NCBI GenBank assembly: GCA_016000085.1
Contig: JAECRT010000004.1
Coordinates: 39,168-81,442 of the forward strand
Length of the DNA: 42,275 nucleotides
Source: Sphingomonadaceae bacterium
Lineage (GTDB): Bacteria > Pseudomonadota > Alphaproteobacteria > Sphingomonadales > Sphingomonadaceae
Reading direction: 5' to 3'
Shown: piece by piece, positions 1 to 8,213 of the stretch
How the letters are laid out: every line of letters begins with the position of its first letter
Numbering within the stretch: position 1 is the stretch's first letter
Program-made: the position numbers and the translations under genes
The notes under the pieces: generated by a model
Told to the model about the DNA's origin: nothing
Seen by the model: the letters and a program-made list of their open reading frames with translations, nothing else
Databases searched by the model: none

Positions 1-387
1 CAGCGACGCGCCGATCGCGGGCCGCCCGATACGCTCCCCCAGCAGCAGCGCGGCAAGGTAGAGGGCGATCAGCGGGGCGATGAAGGACAAGGCGATCGCT
101 TCGGCCAGCGGCATCCGCAGCAGCGCCCAGAAGAACAATCCAGCCATCACCGCAACGACACTGCCGCGCAAGATGTGGAGGCGCAGCACGGCGCGCGAGG
201 GCCAGCGCTGGCGGGTGAACAGCATCAGGATCAGACCCAGGACCGTACCGGCCACTGCGCGCCAGAGCAGCGCATTATAGACGCCGATGGACAGGCTCAG
301 CCCCTTCATCGCGGCGTCCATGACGGAAAACAGCGCTACGCCCACACAGCAGACGGCAAAGGGAATGGCGGCGGAGGCGCGAGTCAT
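1..387 (-). CDS. EamA/DMT-family transporter, partial (N-terminal part)
   Basis: The reading frame starts at an ATG at 387 and runs off the left edge of the window without a stop, giving 129 codons of the N-terminal part. The translation is very hydrophobic, with about four candidate membrane helices. It contains the pattern seen in drug/metabolite-transporter (EamA) proteins: an early 'SVMDAAMKGL' helix and, further on, 'PLAEAIALSFIAPLIALYLAALLLGE', given here only as the segment around residues 93-118. Family members are inner-membrane exporters of small metabolites; the substrate cannot be told from sequence. The start lies 13 bases after the stop of the secreted protein upstream, so it is probably the last gene read so far of an ispG-unknown-EamA transcript. 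The family call is fairly secure; function beyond that is unknown. Confidence 0.75.
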   Translation of the reverse strand, partial: MTRASAAIPFAVCCVGVALFSVMDAAMKGLSLSIGVYNALLWRAVAGTVLGLILMLFTRQRWPSRAVLRLHILRGSVVAVMAGLFFWALLRMPLAEAIALSFIAPLIALYLAALLLGERIGRPAIGASL

Positions 388-400
388 GGGCCGGGCGGAT

Positions 401-1027
401 TCAGAGCGGCTGGCCGTTCTTGTCCAGCAGTTCGATACTGTAGGAACAGCCGTAGAGCGTCTTGCCCGGATGCGTCGTCACGTTGGAGATGGTGCGGGTG
501 ATCTTCGTATGCACGCCAAAGCTCGCCCCCTCTTCTGGCTGTTCGACCACATCAACGATAACCCGTTCGCCCATAAATTTGCGAAACTTGATCTCCGCCT
601 CGACCTGCGCGCGCGTGGCCCGACCCGAAGCGACCAGTTCGGCGATCAGCGGTTCAGGGTCGAGCGCGTTTTCGACCTCCTCTTCACGGGCGATGACGGC
701 CGGATCAGGCATGTCGAGAATGGCGATGATCGCGTTGGCGGTGAAACCGATCCGCCGGGTGCTATGCGTGCCCGTCACCAGAATCGGCTCACGCAGTTCA
801 TATTCGTTCATGAAGACGTTGCCGGATTCGACTTTCTTCCAGCCCCGCTTTTCCGCGATACTATCTTCGCCCCCGATCGCCATGGCAAAGCCGTTATAGG
901 TGGGCGCATCGATGTGACAGTTGATCGCGTCGATCTCACTGATCGCGTTCGGGTCGAAATCCACGTCTTCGGCAGCGTGGAGGGGTGCAGCAGCCAACAG
1001 CGCGCACAGGACAGGCCAATATTTCAT
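401..1027 (-). CDS. exported protein of unknown function
   Basis: This 208-residue protein begins with a clear signal peptide: MKYWPVLC, a hydrophobic stretch, then cleavage likely after 'APLHA'. An in-frame ATG at 1039 is an alternative start; the frame is open further to 1099. The mature part is acidic and carries two cysteines (in 'INCHID' near the N-terminus and 'YGCSY' near the C-terminus) that could form a disulfide in the periplasm. The middle (around 'DPEPLIAELVASGRATRAQVEAEIKF') is predicted helical. I do not recognise a family. It sits 90 bases after ispG and 13 bases before the EamA transporter on the same strand, so the three are probably co-transcribed. No catalytic motif is visible. 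Confidence 0.7.
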   Translation of the reverse strand: MKYWPVLCALLAAAPLHAAEDVDFDPNAISEIDAINCHIDAPTYNGFAMAIGGEDSIAEKRGWKKVESGNVFMNEYELREPILVTGTHSTRRIGFTANAIIAILDMPDPAVIAREEEVENALDPEPLIAELVASGRATRAQVEAEIKFRKFMGERVIVDVVEQPEEGASFGVHTKITRTISNVTTHPGKTLYGCSYSIELLDKNGQPL

Positions 1028-1117
1028 TGCCGACGGCATAAGCCCAATCCGATGGAGCGGCAAACCGTTATCACCCGCCCGAATGCCGCGTGAGTTCACC
1101 GCTTTACCACCGTTGCG

Positions 1118-2281
1118 TCACTCGGCGGCCTCCGCCGCCTGTCCCGCATCCGTGCTTTCCGCTTCGAGCTTGGCGGCCTCGATCTCGGCCGCCTTCGCTT
1201 CGACCAGTTGCACGATATGGTCGACCATCGAGGCGTCCTGAATCGTGTGGTCGGTGACGCCCGACAGATAGACCATATGCTTGCCATTGCCGCCGCCGGT
1301 CAGGCCGATGTCGGTTTCGCGCGCTTCGCCGGGACCATTGACGACGCAGCCCAATATCGAGAGCGAGAGCGGCGTCTGGACATGCTGGAGCCGTTCTTCG
1401 AGCGCCTGTACGGTGCGGATGACGTCGAAACCCTGGCGCGCGCAGGACGGGCAGGAAATGACTTTCACCCCGCGGGTGCGGATGCCCAGCGATTTCAATA
1501 TCTCATAGCCGACCCGCACTTCTTCTTCGGGTTCGGCGGACAGCGAGACGCGGATCGTATCGCCGATCCCGGCCCAGAGCAGGTTGCCCATGCCGATCGC
1601 GCTCTTGACCGTGCCGCCGATCAGGCCGCCCGCTTCGGTGATGCCCAGATGCAGCGGGCAATCGACCGCTTCGGCCAGTTGCATATAGGCCGCGACCGCG
1701 AGGAATACGTCGCTGGCCTTTACCGCGACCTTATATTCGTGGAAATCCTGATCCTGAAGCAGCTTGATATGGTCGAGTGCGCTTTCGACCAGCGCCTCCG
1801 GGCAGGGTTCGCCATATTTTTCGAGCAGGTCTTTTTCGAGGCTGCCTGCATTCACGCCGATGCGGATCGAACAGCCATTGGCCTTGGCCGCGTCCACCAC
1901 TTCCTTGACCCGCTTGGCGGACCCGATGTTACCGGGATTGATCCGCAGGCAAGCCGCGCCCGCGTCGGCCGCTTCGAGCGCACGCTTATAATGGAAATGA
2001 ATGTCCGCGACGATCGGCACGCGAGCGGCGCGGACGATCTGTTTGAGGGCTGCCGTCGATTCTTCGTCCGGGCAAGACACGCGGATGATATCGACGCCCG
2101 CATCCTCGCACCGGCGGATCTGGTCGATCGTCGCCCGCACGTCATGGGTCAGCGTATTGGTCATGGTCTGGACCGTGACCGGCGCGTCGCCGCCTACGGG
2201 CACATTGCCAACCATGATCTGGCGGCTGCGGCGACGGGCTATGTCGCGCCAGGGACGCAGGCCGGGATTATGGTCGGACAT
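1118..2281 (-). CDS. ispG: 4-hydroxy-3-methylbut-2-enyl diphosphate synthase (flavodoxin), IspG/GcpE
   Basis: IspG carries out the sixth step of the MEP isoprenoid pathway, reductively opening the cyclic diphosphate MEcPP to HMBPP with a [4Fe-4S] cluster. The 387-residue product starts at [11 protein letters not shown] (ATG 2281); an upstream in-frame start at 2320 would add 13 residues that look unlike the family. The N-terminal TIM-barrel part is typical ('[12 protein letters not shown]', 'RVSCPDEES'). The cluster ligands are visible: Cys277 and Cys280 in 'SCPSC', Cys312 in '[10 protein letters not shown]', and the fourth ligand Glu319. The last 35 or so residues are a charged Ala/Glu-rich tail, a common variable extension. 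It appears to lead a minus-strand transcript continuing into the exported unknown protein. Confidence 0.97.
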   Translation of the reverse strand: MSDHNPGLRPWRDIARRRSRQIMVGNVPVGGDAPVTVQTMTNTLTHDVRATIDQIRRCEDAGVDIIRVSCPDEESTAALKQIVRAARVPIVADIHFHYKRALEAADAGAACLRINPGNIGSAKRVKEVVDAAKANGCSIRIGVNAGSLEKDLLEKYGEPCPEALVESALDHIKLLQDQDFHEYKVAVKASDVFLAVAAYMQLAEAVDCPLHLGITEAGGLIGGTVKSAIGMGNLLWAGIGDTIRVSLSAEPEEEVRVGYEILKSLGIRTRGVKVISCPSCARQGFDVIRTVQALEERLQHVQTPLSLSILGCVVNGPGEARETDIGLTGGGNGKHMVYLSGVTDHTIQDASMVDHIVQLVEAKAAEIEAAKLEAESTDAGQAAEAAE

Positions 2282-2332
2282 GAAATAGAGGCTCCGTTGG
2301 TACGAAGCCCCTATAGTCATTCCGAGGCGCGG

Positions 2333-3634
2333 TTAGAAGCGCAAGGTTAGCGATGCGGCGACCTGATCGGCATTACCGCTGGTTTGGGCCAGCGTAGTCG
2401 CCGTCACGGTGGCGGGCGCGGGGAAATAGCTGTCCGGGCGGATGATGTTCGCCTTTTCCACGAAGGTGTGGGCATAGCTGACGTTCAGCGCCATCGCCTG
2501 CGAGAGATTCCACGTCGCGCCGCCGGTCAGCCAGACGCGATCGCCGTCGGGCACGCGCGTGGTCAGATGCTGGGGGTTGGTCGGCGTGCGGTCGAACATC
2601 GTGCCGGCGCGCAGGGTCAGCTTGTCGTTGACGTCATATTCGCCGCCTGCGCTGAAGCTGAAGCTGTCGCGATAGTCGAGTTCCTTGACCGAAGGCGTGC
2701 CGACCGCCGGGGTGATGGCGATCGATTTGAAGCGCGACCAGTTGTACCAGCGTCCGGTCAGCATCGCGCGCAGCTTGGGCGTCAGGCTGTGCATCATGGA
2801 TATGGTGACGATGTCGGGCAGGTTCAGCGGCGCGGTGGCGTCGACCGATGCGTTGGCGCCGGCGAGCGGCCCCAGCAGACCGGAGATGGCCTGCGTCCCC
2901 TGAAGCTTGTGATCGATCGCCGAGCGGTAATGCACGCCGAAATTGGTCTTGCCCGTGGTGTAGAAGACGCCCGCGTTCCAGCCCACCGACCAGTCGTCAC
3001 CCTTGACCGAGGCATGGCCGTCGGCGAGCAGCGGCGAAAGCTGCGGCAACGCGTTGGTCAGCGTGACCTTGACATATTGCACGTCGACGCCGCCGCCGAT
3101 CGACAGATTGTCGGTCAACTTATAGGCAGCGGACGGCTGGATATTATAGGTTTTGAGGTCGGTGTAGAGCGAGTCATAGCGACCGAAGAAACCGTCATCA
3201 TATTCCAGCTTCAGACCGAAAGGTGCATTGACCCCGATGCCGACCCACAGCCGGTCACTGACCTGCCCGGTCGCGTAGAAGCTGGGAATGGGGATGACGC
3301 TGTCGAACGGATTGCCGCCGTCATTGCCGGTCACGGGCACGCGGGTCGGCACGCCGGGAATGGAGCGGTTGCTGCCACGATTGCTCTGACGCGCCGACGC
3401 CTTTAGCGCGACGCCACCGATCGAGGTCTGAATACCCGACAATTGCGTCATCGCCGCCGGATTGAAATAGACGGTCGAGGGATCATCCCCGGCGGCGGCC
3501 CCGCCCGACAATGCGCGGCCGGTTTCCTTGGGCGATTGTTCCTGGAGGTAGAAGCCCCCCGCCAATGCGGGCAGCGGCGCGGCCATTGCGCCGGCAAACA
3601 GGAAAAGGCTGGGGATATGACGGGTCGGGAGCAT
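2333..3634 (-). CDS. FadL/OmpP1/TodX-family outer-membrane transport protein
   Basis: The 433-residue protein has a signal peptide ending 'PALA', after which the mature chain begins GGFYLQEQS. Members of the FadL family are 14-stranded outer-membrane barrels with an N-terminal plug that take up long-chain fatty acids or other hydrophobic compounds. Here the plug motif region includes 'STVYFNPAAMTQL', the usual FadL 'NPA' signature, and the chain ends in 'LTLRF' with the terminal Phe of outer-membrane barrels. Repeated 'WNLS', 'YNWSRF' and 'AHTF' strands fit a barrel. It is probably transcribed alone: ispG starts 52 bases downstream but a long upstream gap separates it from the phosphomutase gene. 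The substrate (fatty acid or aromatic hydrocarbon) cannot be decided; a 10-bp palindrome lies about 90 bases upstream of the start. Confidence 0.92.
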   Translation of the reverse strand: MLPTRHIPSLFLFAGAMAAPLPALAGGFYLQEQSPKETGRALSGGAAAGDDPSTVYFNPAAMTQLSGIQTSIGGVALKASARQSNRGSNRSIPGVPTRVPVTGNDGGNPFDSVIPIPSFYATGQVSDRLWVGIGVNAPFGLKLEYDDGFFGRYDSLYTDLKTYNIQPSAAYKLTDNLSIGGGVDVQYVKVTLTNALPQLSPLLADGHASVKGDDWSVGWNAGVFYTTGKTNFGVHYRSAIDHKLQGTQAISGLLGPLAGANASVDATAPLNLPDIVTISMMHSLTPKLRAMLTGRWYNWSRFKSIAITPAVGTPSVKELDYRDSFSFSAGGEYDVNDKLTLRAGTMFDRTPTNPQHLTTRVPDGDRVWLTGGATWNLSQAMALNVSYAHTFVEKANIIRPDSYFPAPATVTATTLAQTSGNADQVAASLTLRF

Positions 3635-4029
3635 GGCAATCCTCTACTGTCGACTGTTCTGACCGGGGTTGGGCGCGGTTCCAACGCGCAAGCCGGGCTT
3701 GTGATGCAAGCGTCGCTTACCAAAACTATAGTTAACTTCCAGTGTCACGCGGCGGAAATGCGTCAGATTTGTCGACGCGCCTCCCGATGAAGCATGGCGG
3801 ACGTTACGGCAGGAAAGGCAAATTCAGCTCGTCGCAAAAGCAAAAAAAAGCCGCCCCGAGGGACGGCCTTGAAGTTTTAGGAGAGGATGCCTGAAAGGCG
3901 AGTTCCTTTTGCGGTGCAGCGCAGATTGTCGCAAATGCGAAATATCGAGATATGATTGCGTTTTCTGCAATCGTTACCGGAACATTCGCTTTCCGTAAGG
4001 GAAAGTTGCAAATAAAAATGATACCGATA
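3635..4029. other. 395-bp gap holding the FadL-gene promoter region and a minus-strand terminator
   Basis: This stretch has no gene I trust. The part near 3635-3740 should carry the minus-strand promoter of the FadL-type gene and includes the perfect palindrome AACTATAGTT at 3724-3733. The part at 3842-3870 is a rho-independent terminator on the minus strand, and 3880-4029 is the AT-richer stretch between it and the phosphomutase stop. That AT-rich stretch may be only the 3' untranslated region or may encode a small RNA. A 79-codon open frame (3804-4043 minus) runs through the terminator and is rejected as a gene. Confidence 0.6.
3842..3870 (-). terminator. rho-independent terminator (minus strand)
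   Basis: Read on the minus strand, GCCGTCC and GGGCGGC pair around a four-base CTCG loop (one G-U pair) and are followed directly by eight T residues. AAG before the stem can pair with the first Ts. It lies 160 bases after the stop of the phosphomutase gene, so it ends either that transcript or a separate small RNA starting in the gap. Confidence 0.85.
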
Positions 4030-5436
4030 TCAGGATTTTTCAATTTCGCGGGTGCGGTCTTCGGACGGATTGGGACGAATCACCCCTGATTCGGCCAATT
4101 GTGCGTCGATCGCGGCAACCAGTTCAGCCAGACCCTCTGAATCATGCGATTCGGCGCGGGCGACCAGCGCCGCCTGGGTATGGGATGCACGCAGCAGCCA
4201 CCAGCCCGCCGCACAGCTGACGCGCACCCCGTCGAGATCGTTCACGACCGCGCCCAATGTACGCAACCGCAGCGCGATTTCGTCGACGACGGCGAATTTG
4301 CGATCCTCCACCACGGGAAAGCGCCATTCCGGCGTGCTGATCGCGGCGGGAATGGCGGCGTGCAGATCGGCCAGGCTTTGCCCGGCGGCCGTGACCGTGC
4401 GGATCAGGCGCAGGGCAGCATACAGCCCATCGTCAAAACCGTCATAATCGTCCGCGAAGAAGAGGTGACCGGTCATCTCGCCCGCCAATGGGCTGCCAAT
4501 CTGCTTCATTCTGGACTTGATATGGCTGTGGCCGCTTTTCCACATGTCAGGTCGGCCACCCAGCGCCGCGATATGATCGAACACCGCCTGACTGACCTTC
4601 ACATCGCCCACAATCCGCGCGCCGGGCCGCTTTTTGAGCACATCGCGGGCAAACAGGCCCAGCAGACGGTCGCCCGGGATCGTTCGCCCCTGCCCGTCCA
4701 CCACACCGATCCGGTCAGCATCGCCATCGAAAGCCACACCGAAATCGAGCTGCTTATCGCGGACGAGCGCGCGCAGATCATCCAGATTAGCCTCTACGGA
4801 GGGATCGGGATGATGGTTGGGGAAATTGCCGTCCATATCGGTGAAGAGACAATGATGCTCACCCGGCAGGCGCTGGACGAGCTTTGCAACCACCGGACCG
4901 CCCGCGCCATTGCCCGCATCCCAGCCGATGCGAAAGGCCGCGCCATCGAAATCGCGCAGCAGCCGGTCGACATAATGATCCATGATGTCGATGGTTTCGA
5001 CCCGGCCTGTGCCCTCTTCCCAATCCCCCGCCGCCGCCATCACGCCGAGTTGCTGGATCGCCTCGCCAAAAAAGGGCGCGTGGCGATGCACCAGCTTGAA
5101 GCCGTTGTGATCGCGGGGATTATGGCTGCCGGTTATCTGCACGGCGCCATCGACCTGGCCGACCGCCTCGGCATGGTAGAGCATCGGGGTCGGCCCCGCG
5201 CCAATGCGCAGCACATCCACGCCGCTGGCGACCAGACCCTCGACCAGGGCCGCTTCGAGCATGGGCGAACTCAGCCGTCCGTCATAGCCGACCGCGATCC
5301 GTGACCCGCCTGCCCGCACGATGATGGTGCCGAAGCTGCGGCCAAGGGCATAGGCGTCAGGCGCTTGCAACGTTTCGCCGACGATGCCGCGCATGTCATA
5401 TTCGCGCAGCAAGGTCGGATCGAAACGATGGCTCAT
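4030..5436 (-). CDS. phosphomannomutase/phosphoglucomutase
   Basis: This 468-residue alpha-D-phosphohexomutase interconverts mannose-6-P/mannose-1-P or glucose-6-P/glucose-1-P, feeding exopolysaccharide, LPS and storage-glucan synthesis. The active-site phosphoserine loop 'TGSHNPRDHNG' has Ser104. The magnesium loop 'FDGDADRIG' has Asp237, Asp239 and Asp241. The sugar-binding loop 'GEMTGHLFF' and a C-terminal phosphate-binding domain are present in the expected order. Length matches the AlgC/ManB class. The start (MSHRFDPTLLREYDMRG) is typical. Its ATG overlaps the stop of the J-domain gene upstream in an ATGA arrangement, so the two are translationally coupled. Substrate preference between mannose and glucose phosphates is not readable here. 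Confidence 0.93.
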   Translation of the reverse strand: MSHRFDPTLLREYDMRGIVGETLQAPDAYALGRSFGTIIVRAGGSRIAVGYDGRLSSPMLEAALVEGLVASGVDVLRIGAGPTPMLYHAEAVGQVDGAVQITGSHNPRDHNGFKLVHRHAPFFGEAIQQLGVMAAAGDWEEGTGRVETIDIMDHYVDRLLRDFDGAAFRIGWDAGNGAGGPVVAKLVQRLPGEHHCLFTDMDGNFPNHHPDPSVEANLDDLRALVRDKQLDFGVAFDGDADRIGVVDGQGRTIPGDRLLGLFARDVLKKRPGARIVGDVKVSQAVFDHIAALGGRPDMWKSGHSHIKSRMKQIGSPLAGEMTGHLFFADDYDGFDDGLYAALRLIRTVTAAGQSLADLHAAIPAAISTPEWRFPVVEDRKFAVVDEIALRLRTLGAVVNDLDGVRVSCAAGWWLLRASHTQAALVARAESHDSEGLAELVAAIDAQLAESGVIRPNPSEDRTREIEKS

Positions 5437-5858
5437 CCCTCTGGCCGGTCGGCCAGCAACAGGTCGCGCGCAGCGTTGATCTGTGCGGCCAATGCTTCGG
5501 TACCGCCCTTGTCGGGATGGACCGATGCGATCAGGCGGCGATGCGCGGCGCGGATGGCGTCGGGATCAGCATCGGGCGACAGGCCCAGCAAGGCGCGGGC
5601 CTGTGCGACATCGTCCCGCCGGGGTGCTTTGGGCGCGGGCCTGGCACGCTTGCCGCGCAGCTTGCCCTGTCCCGCGAAGAACAGCGCTGCACCGATCAGC
5701 AGCGGCGCACCGACCACCGGCTTGCCCTTGGCCGCGAGCACTGCGCCCACAAGCGCTGCGCCGAGCGCCATGCCATCTTTCGCCGTCATGCGTTGCAGCC
5801 TTCCCGTCCAGATCAGCCAGCCCGCAAGGCCGACCAGCAAAAGCGCGAGCCAGCCCAT
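5433..5858 (-). CDS. membrane-anchored J-domain protein
   Basis: The 141-residue protein has two hydrophobic segments near the N-terminus (about residues 2-16 and 29-62) and a C-terminal J domain (about residues 82-138). That domain contains the diagnostic 'HPDKGG' loop that stimulates the ATPase of DnaK. The Gly/Phe-rich and zinc-finger regions of full-length DnaJ are absent, so this is a type III (DnaJ-like, TIM14-like) co-chaperone probably held at the inner membrane. Its stop overlaps the start of the phosphomutase gene by four bases, and its ATG lies at the stop of mipZ, so it sits in a mipZ - J protein - phosphomutase operon. The client is unknown; the pairing with a sugar mutase may be only positional. 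Confidence 0.85.
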   Translation of the reverse strand: MGWLALLLVGLAGWLIWTGRLQRMTAKDGMALGAALVGAVLAAKGKPVVGAPLLIGAALFFAGQGKLRGKRARPAPKAPRRDDVAQARALLGLSPDADPDAIRAAHRRLIASVHPDKGGTEALAAQINAARDLLLADRPEG

Positions 5859-6658
5859 CAGGCCGCGCCGATCATGTCCATCGATGCGACGCCGGGACGT
5901 TCGGGCAAAGCGAGGCCCGACACCATTTCGCGCAATTCCTGGCGCGCGGCGATGTGGCTGACGCCCAGTTCGCCCAGATGACCCTTGTCGAGCAGAGTGA
6001 GGCCCGAGGGGAAGAGTTCGCGGAAGATCACACGCTCCGACAGGCCGGGGATGACGCGGAAACCGACCCGGCGGGACAATTCCATCAGCGCGTCGCCGAC
6101 CCGCTTCTTGTTGCGCGCGTCCTGATGCTGGACGCGGTTGCGCAGCACGACCCAGTCGATCGACACGCCATCGGCCTTGGCCCTGGTCTTGCGTGCTTCG
6201 AAGATGAGTTCGGAATAGAAGGACAGGCGGCGCACCTTAAAGGTTTCCGCATCGACCTGACCGATGAGGTCGAAATCGACGAAACTGTCGTTCATCGGCG
6301 TGACCAGCGTGTTGGCGCGCGCGGCCATGTGGCGAGCGAAATCATCGTCGCGACCGGGCGTGTCGACGATCAGGAAATCCTTGTCTTCAGACAGGGCGGC
6401 GACTTCGGATTCCAGCGCCTCCGTCGTATCGCCCTTGAGCACCGAAAAGGCGGGCGCGGGCAGATCGACAGTCCGGCGGCGGGCGGTTTCTGCGCGATTT
6501 TCAAGATAGCGGGTGACGGTGCGCTGACGGGGATCGAGATCGATTATCCCGACCCTGTGGCCCAGCATGGTCAGCGCAATTGCCGTGTGGACGGCCGTTG
6601 TCGATTTGCCGGTGCCGCCCTTTTCATTGGCGAAGACGATGAGATGCGGATTCGCCAT
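5858..6658 (-). CDS. mipZ: MipZ, division-plane positioning ATPase
   Basis: MipZ is a ParA/MinD-type ATPase. In alphaproteobacteria it binds ParB at the origin-proximal parS sites, forms a gradient away from the poles and blocks FtsZ assembly except at midcell. The 266-residue product starts at MANPHLIVFANEKGG (ATG 6658). It shows the deviant Walker A 'KGGTGKST' (signature Lys13, P-loop Lys18), the 'IIDLDPRQRTVTRYLENR' motif, the Walker B-like 'LIVDTPG', and 'VTPMNDSFVDFDLIG' and 'IYRELFP'-like 'IFRELFPSGLTLLD', all characteristic of MipZ rather than ParA. The open frame extends far upstream, but that part is only the antisense of panC. It heads the operon with the J-domain gene. It lies about 2.8 kb from the probable origin. 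Confidence 0.95.
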   Translation of the reverse strand: MANPHLIVFANEKGGTGKSTTAVHTAIALTMLGHRVGIIDLDPRQRTVTRYLENRAETARRRTVDLPAPAFSVLKGDTTEALESEVAALSEDKDFLIVDTPGRDDDFARHMAARANTLVTPMNDSFVDFDLIGQVDAETFKVRRLSFYSELIFEARKTRAKADGVSIDWVVLRNRVQHQDARNKKRVGDALMELSRRVGFRVIPGLSERVIFRELFPSGLTLLDKGHLGELGVSHIAARQELREMVSGLALPERPGVASMDMIGAA

Positions 6659-6733
6659 CGGACCCTGAAACCCCGTTGATTGTCGTAATGATTCTTGACG
6701 GTCGCTCGAACACAGTCCTAGCAGGACGTCATA

Positions 6734-7612
6734 ATGATCCCTGCCCTTATCGGAGCGTTTCCTCCCGTGCAAACCCTGCGTGACCTGCCCGCCCTGCGCA
6801 CCGCAATCGATGCGTTGAAACGCGACGGAAAGCCACTGGCGCTGGTGCCCACCATGGGGGCGCTGCATGACGGGCATATGGCGTTGGTGGAGGAAGCCCG
6901 GCGCGGCGGGCGCCATGTCGTCGTGTCGATCTTCGTCAATCCCAAGCAGTTTGGCGAGCATGAAGATCTGGACGCCTATCCCCGGCGCGAGGCGAAGGAC
7001 GCCCAGATGCTGACGGCGGCGGGGGTCGACATATTGTGGGCGCCGGGCGTGGAGGTCATGTACCCGGCGGGCTTTGCGACCAATATCAGCGTGTCGGGCG
7101 TCAGCGAGGGATTGGACGGCGCAGCGCGGCCGGGCCATTTCGATGGCGTCGCAACGGTCGTCACCAAGCTGTTCAACCAGGTTCGGCCCAACGTCGCCAT
7201 CTTTGGCGAAAAGGATTATCAGCAACTGGCGGTCATTCGCCGCATGGTCGCCGATCTGGACCTGCCGATCGAGATTATCGGGCTGGAGACGCAGCGGGCC
7301 GAGGATGGCCTCGCCCTGTCCTCTCGCAACGCCTATCTGAGCGAGGCGGAACGGCACGAAGCGGTCGCCCTGCCCCGCGCGCTGGGCGAAGCGAAGCGCC
7401 AGATGGAAAAGGGTGCAAGCGTGGAGGCGGCTATCGCCAAGGCGATCGCGACGCTGACCCACCATGGCTTTGATCCGATCGACTATGTGACGCTGTGCGA
7501 CGCGGCGACTCTGGCGCCGATGAGCGTGCTGGATCGCCCGGCCCGTTTGTTGGGCGCGGCGAAGCTGGGGACCACGCGACTGATCGACAATATCGCGGTG
7601 GACCCCGCTTAA
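6734..7612 (+). CDS. panC: pantoate--beta-alanine ligase
   Basis: PanC condenses pantoate and beta-alanine with ATP hydrolysis to AMP, giving pantothenate, the precursor of coenzyme A. The 292-residue protein has the nucleotidyltransferase signature 'PTMGALHDGH' (HxGH type), the 'IFVNPKQFG' motif, 'FGEKDYQQLAVIRRMV' and 'SSRNAYL', in the expected order and spacing. The ATG at 6734 follows an AGGA sequence; an internal GTG 36 bases later could also be used because the family consensus begins near 'VQTLRDLPALR'. It is the only plus-strand gene left of the probable origin and diverges from mipZ across a 75-base gap. Further along, coaE acts later in the same CoA pathway. Confidence 0.96.
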   Translation: MIPALIGAFPPVQTLRDLPALRTAIDALKRDGKPLALVPTMGALHDGHMALVEEARRGGRHVVVSIFVNPKQFGEHEDLDAYPRREAKDAQMLTAAGVDILWAPGVEVMYPAGFATNISVSGVSEGLDGAARPGHFDGVATVVTKLFNQVRPNVAIFGEKDYQQLAVIRRMVADLDLPIEIIGLETQRAEDGLALSSRNAYLSEAERHEAVALPRALGEAKRQMEKGASVEAAIAKAIATLTHHGFDPIDYVTLCDAATLAPMSVLDRPARLLGAAKLGTTRLIDNIAVDPA

Positions 7613-7772
7613 ATTGCGCGCGATTGCCTAACCCGCAATCGCCGCCGATCGGTTCGAAGTCGGCTTAACTTCGCACATTTCCCGGTAATCTTGAAATTTT
7701 GTTGCGCGGATCTTGTCCGCGCAAACGGGCGGCTTGCGCCTTGTAGCGTGGTCCCCCGCTGTAGGACAGCGA
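7613..7772. other. intergenic with two perfect hairpins between convergent panC and hemJ
   Basis: The 160-bp gap between two converging genes holds two perfect inverted repeats: GCGATTGC/GCAATCGC at 7620-7642 with a 7-base loop, and TTGCGCGGA/TCCGCGCAA at 7702-7724 with a 5-base loop. Neither is followed by a T-run on either strand, so they are at best weak or rho-assisted ends of the two transcripts. Confidence 0.55.
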
Positions 7773-8213
7773 TCAGAAAGGCTGGACGATCACCGCGATC
7801 ACGATCACCGCTGCGGCGATGCCCGGGATTTCGTTGAGCAGGCGCAGCTTTCGATCGGTCATGGGCCGCTGACCCTTGGCCAGCTTTTTCGCGTAGCTTA
7901 CGGTCCAGCCATGATAGCCCGACAGGCCCAGCACGAAGAGCAGTTTGAGGTGGAACCAGCCGAAATGCCACGCGCCGATCTGCACCATCAGCATCAGGCC
8001 GAAAACCCAGACAAGGACGAGCGACGGGTTGAGGATGATCTTGATGAGCCGCCGTTCCCGGTCGATCCACTTGCGATCCTCGTCCGATCCGGGCGCACAT
8101 TCCTGATGATAGATGAAGAAACGCGGAACCATGAACAGCCCGGCCATCAGGAAGATGACGAAAATGACATGGGCCGCCTTCACCCACGGATAGGCTGCGC
8201 CGAGCCATTCCAT
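7773..8213 (-). CDS. hemJ: protoporphyrinogen IX oxidase, HemJ family
   Basis: HemJ is the heme-containing inner-membrane protein that oxidises protoporphyrinogen IX to protoporphyrin IX in bacteria lacking HemG/HemY. The 146-residue product shows four hydrophobic helices. Conserved blocks are 'WVKAAHVIFVIFLMAGLFMVPR' near the N-terminus (carrying the conserved early histidine), 'FFIYH', and 'GWFHLKLLFVLGLSGYHG' in the middle with the conserved lysine. The ATG overlaps the hemE stop as TAATG, so translation is coupled to hemE; both enzymes act in the same pathway. The ending '...IVQPF' is typical. Older annotations use CopD-like or UPF0093. Confidence 0.93.
   Translation of the reverse strand: MEWLGAAYPWVKAAHVIFVIFLMAGLFMVPRFFIYHQECAPGSDEDRKWIDRERRLIKIILNPSLVLVWVFGLMLMVQIGAWHFGWFHLKLLFVLGLSGYHGWTVSYAKKLAKGQRPMTDRKLRLLNEIPGIAAAVIVIAVIVQPF

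Noticed and set aside
3804-4043. 79-codon minus-strand frame overlapping the phosphomutase stop
   Set aside because: It runs straight through a strong terminator and shows no family likeness; more likely 3'UTR or small RNA.
6659-7465. Upstream extension of the mipZ frame to a 535-codon protein
   Set aside because: The extra part is exactly antisense to panC, and the MipZ family N-terminus begins at the ATG at 6658.
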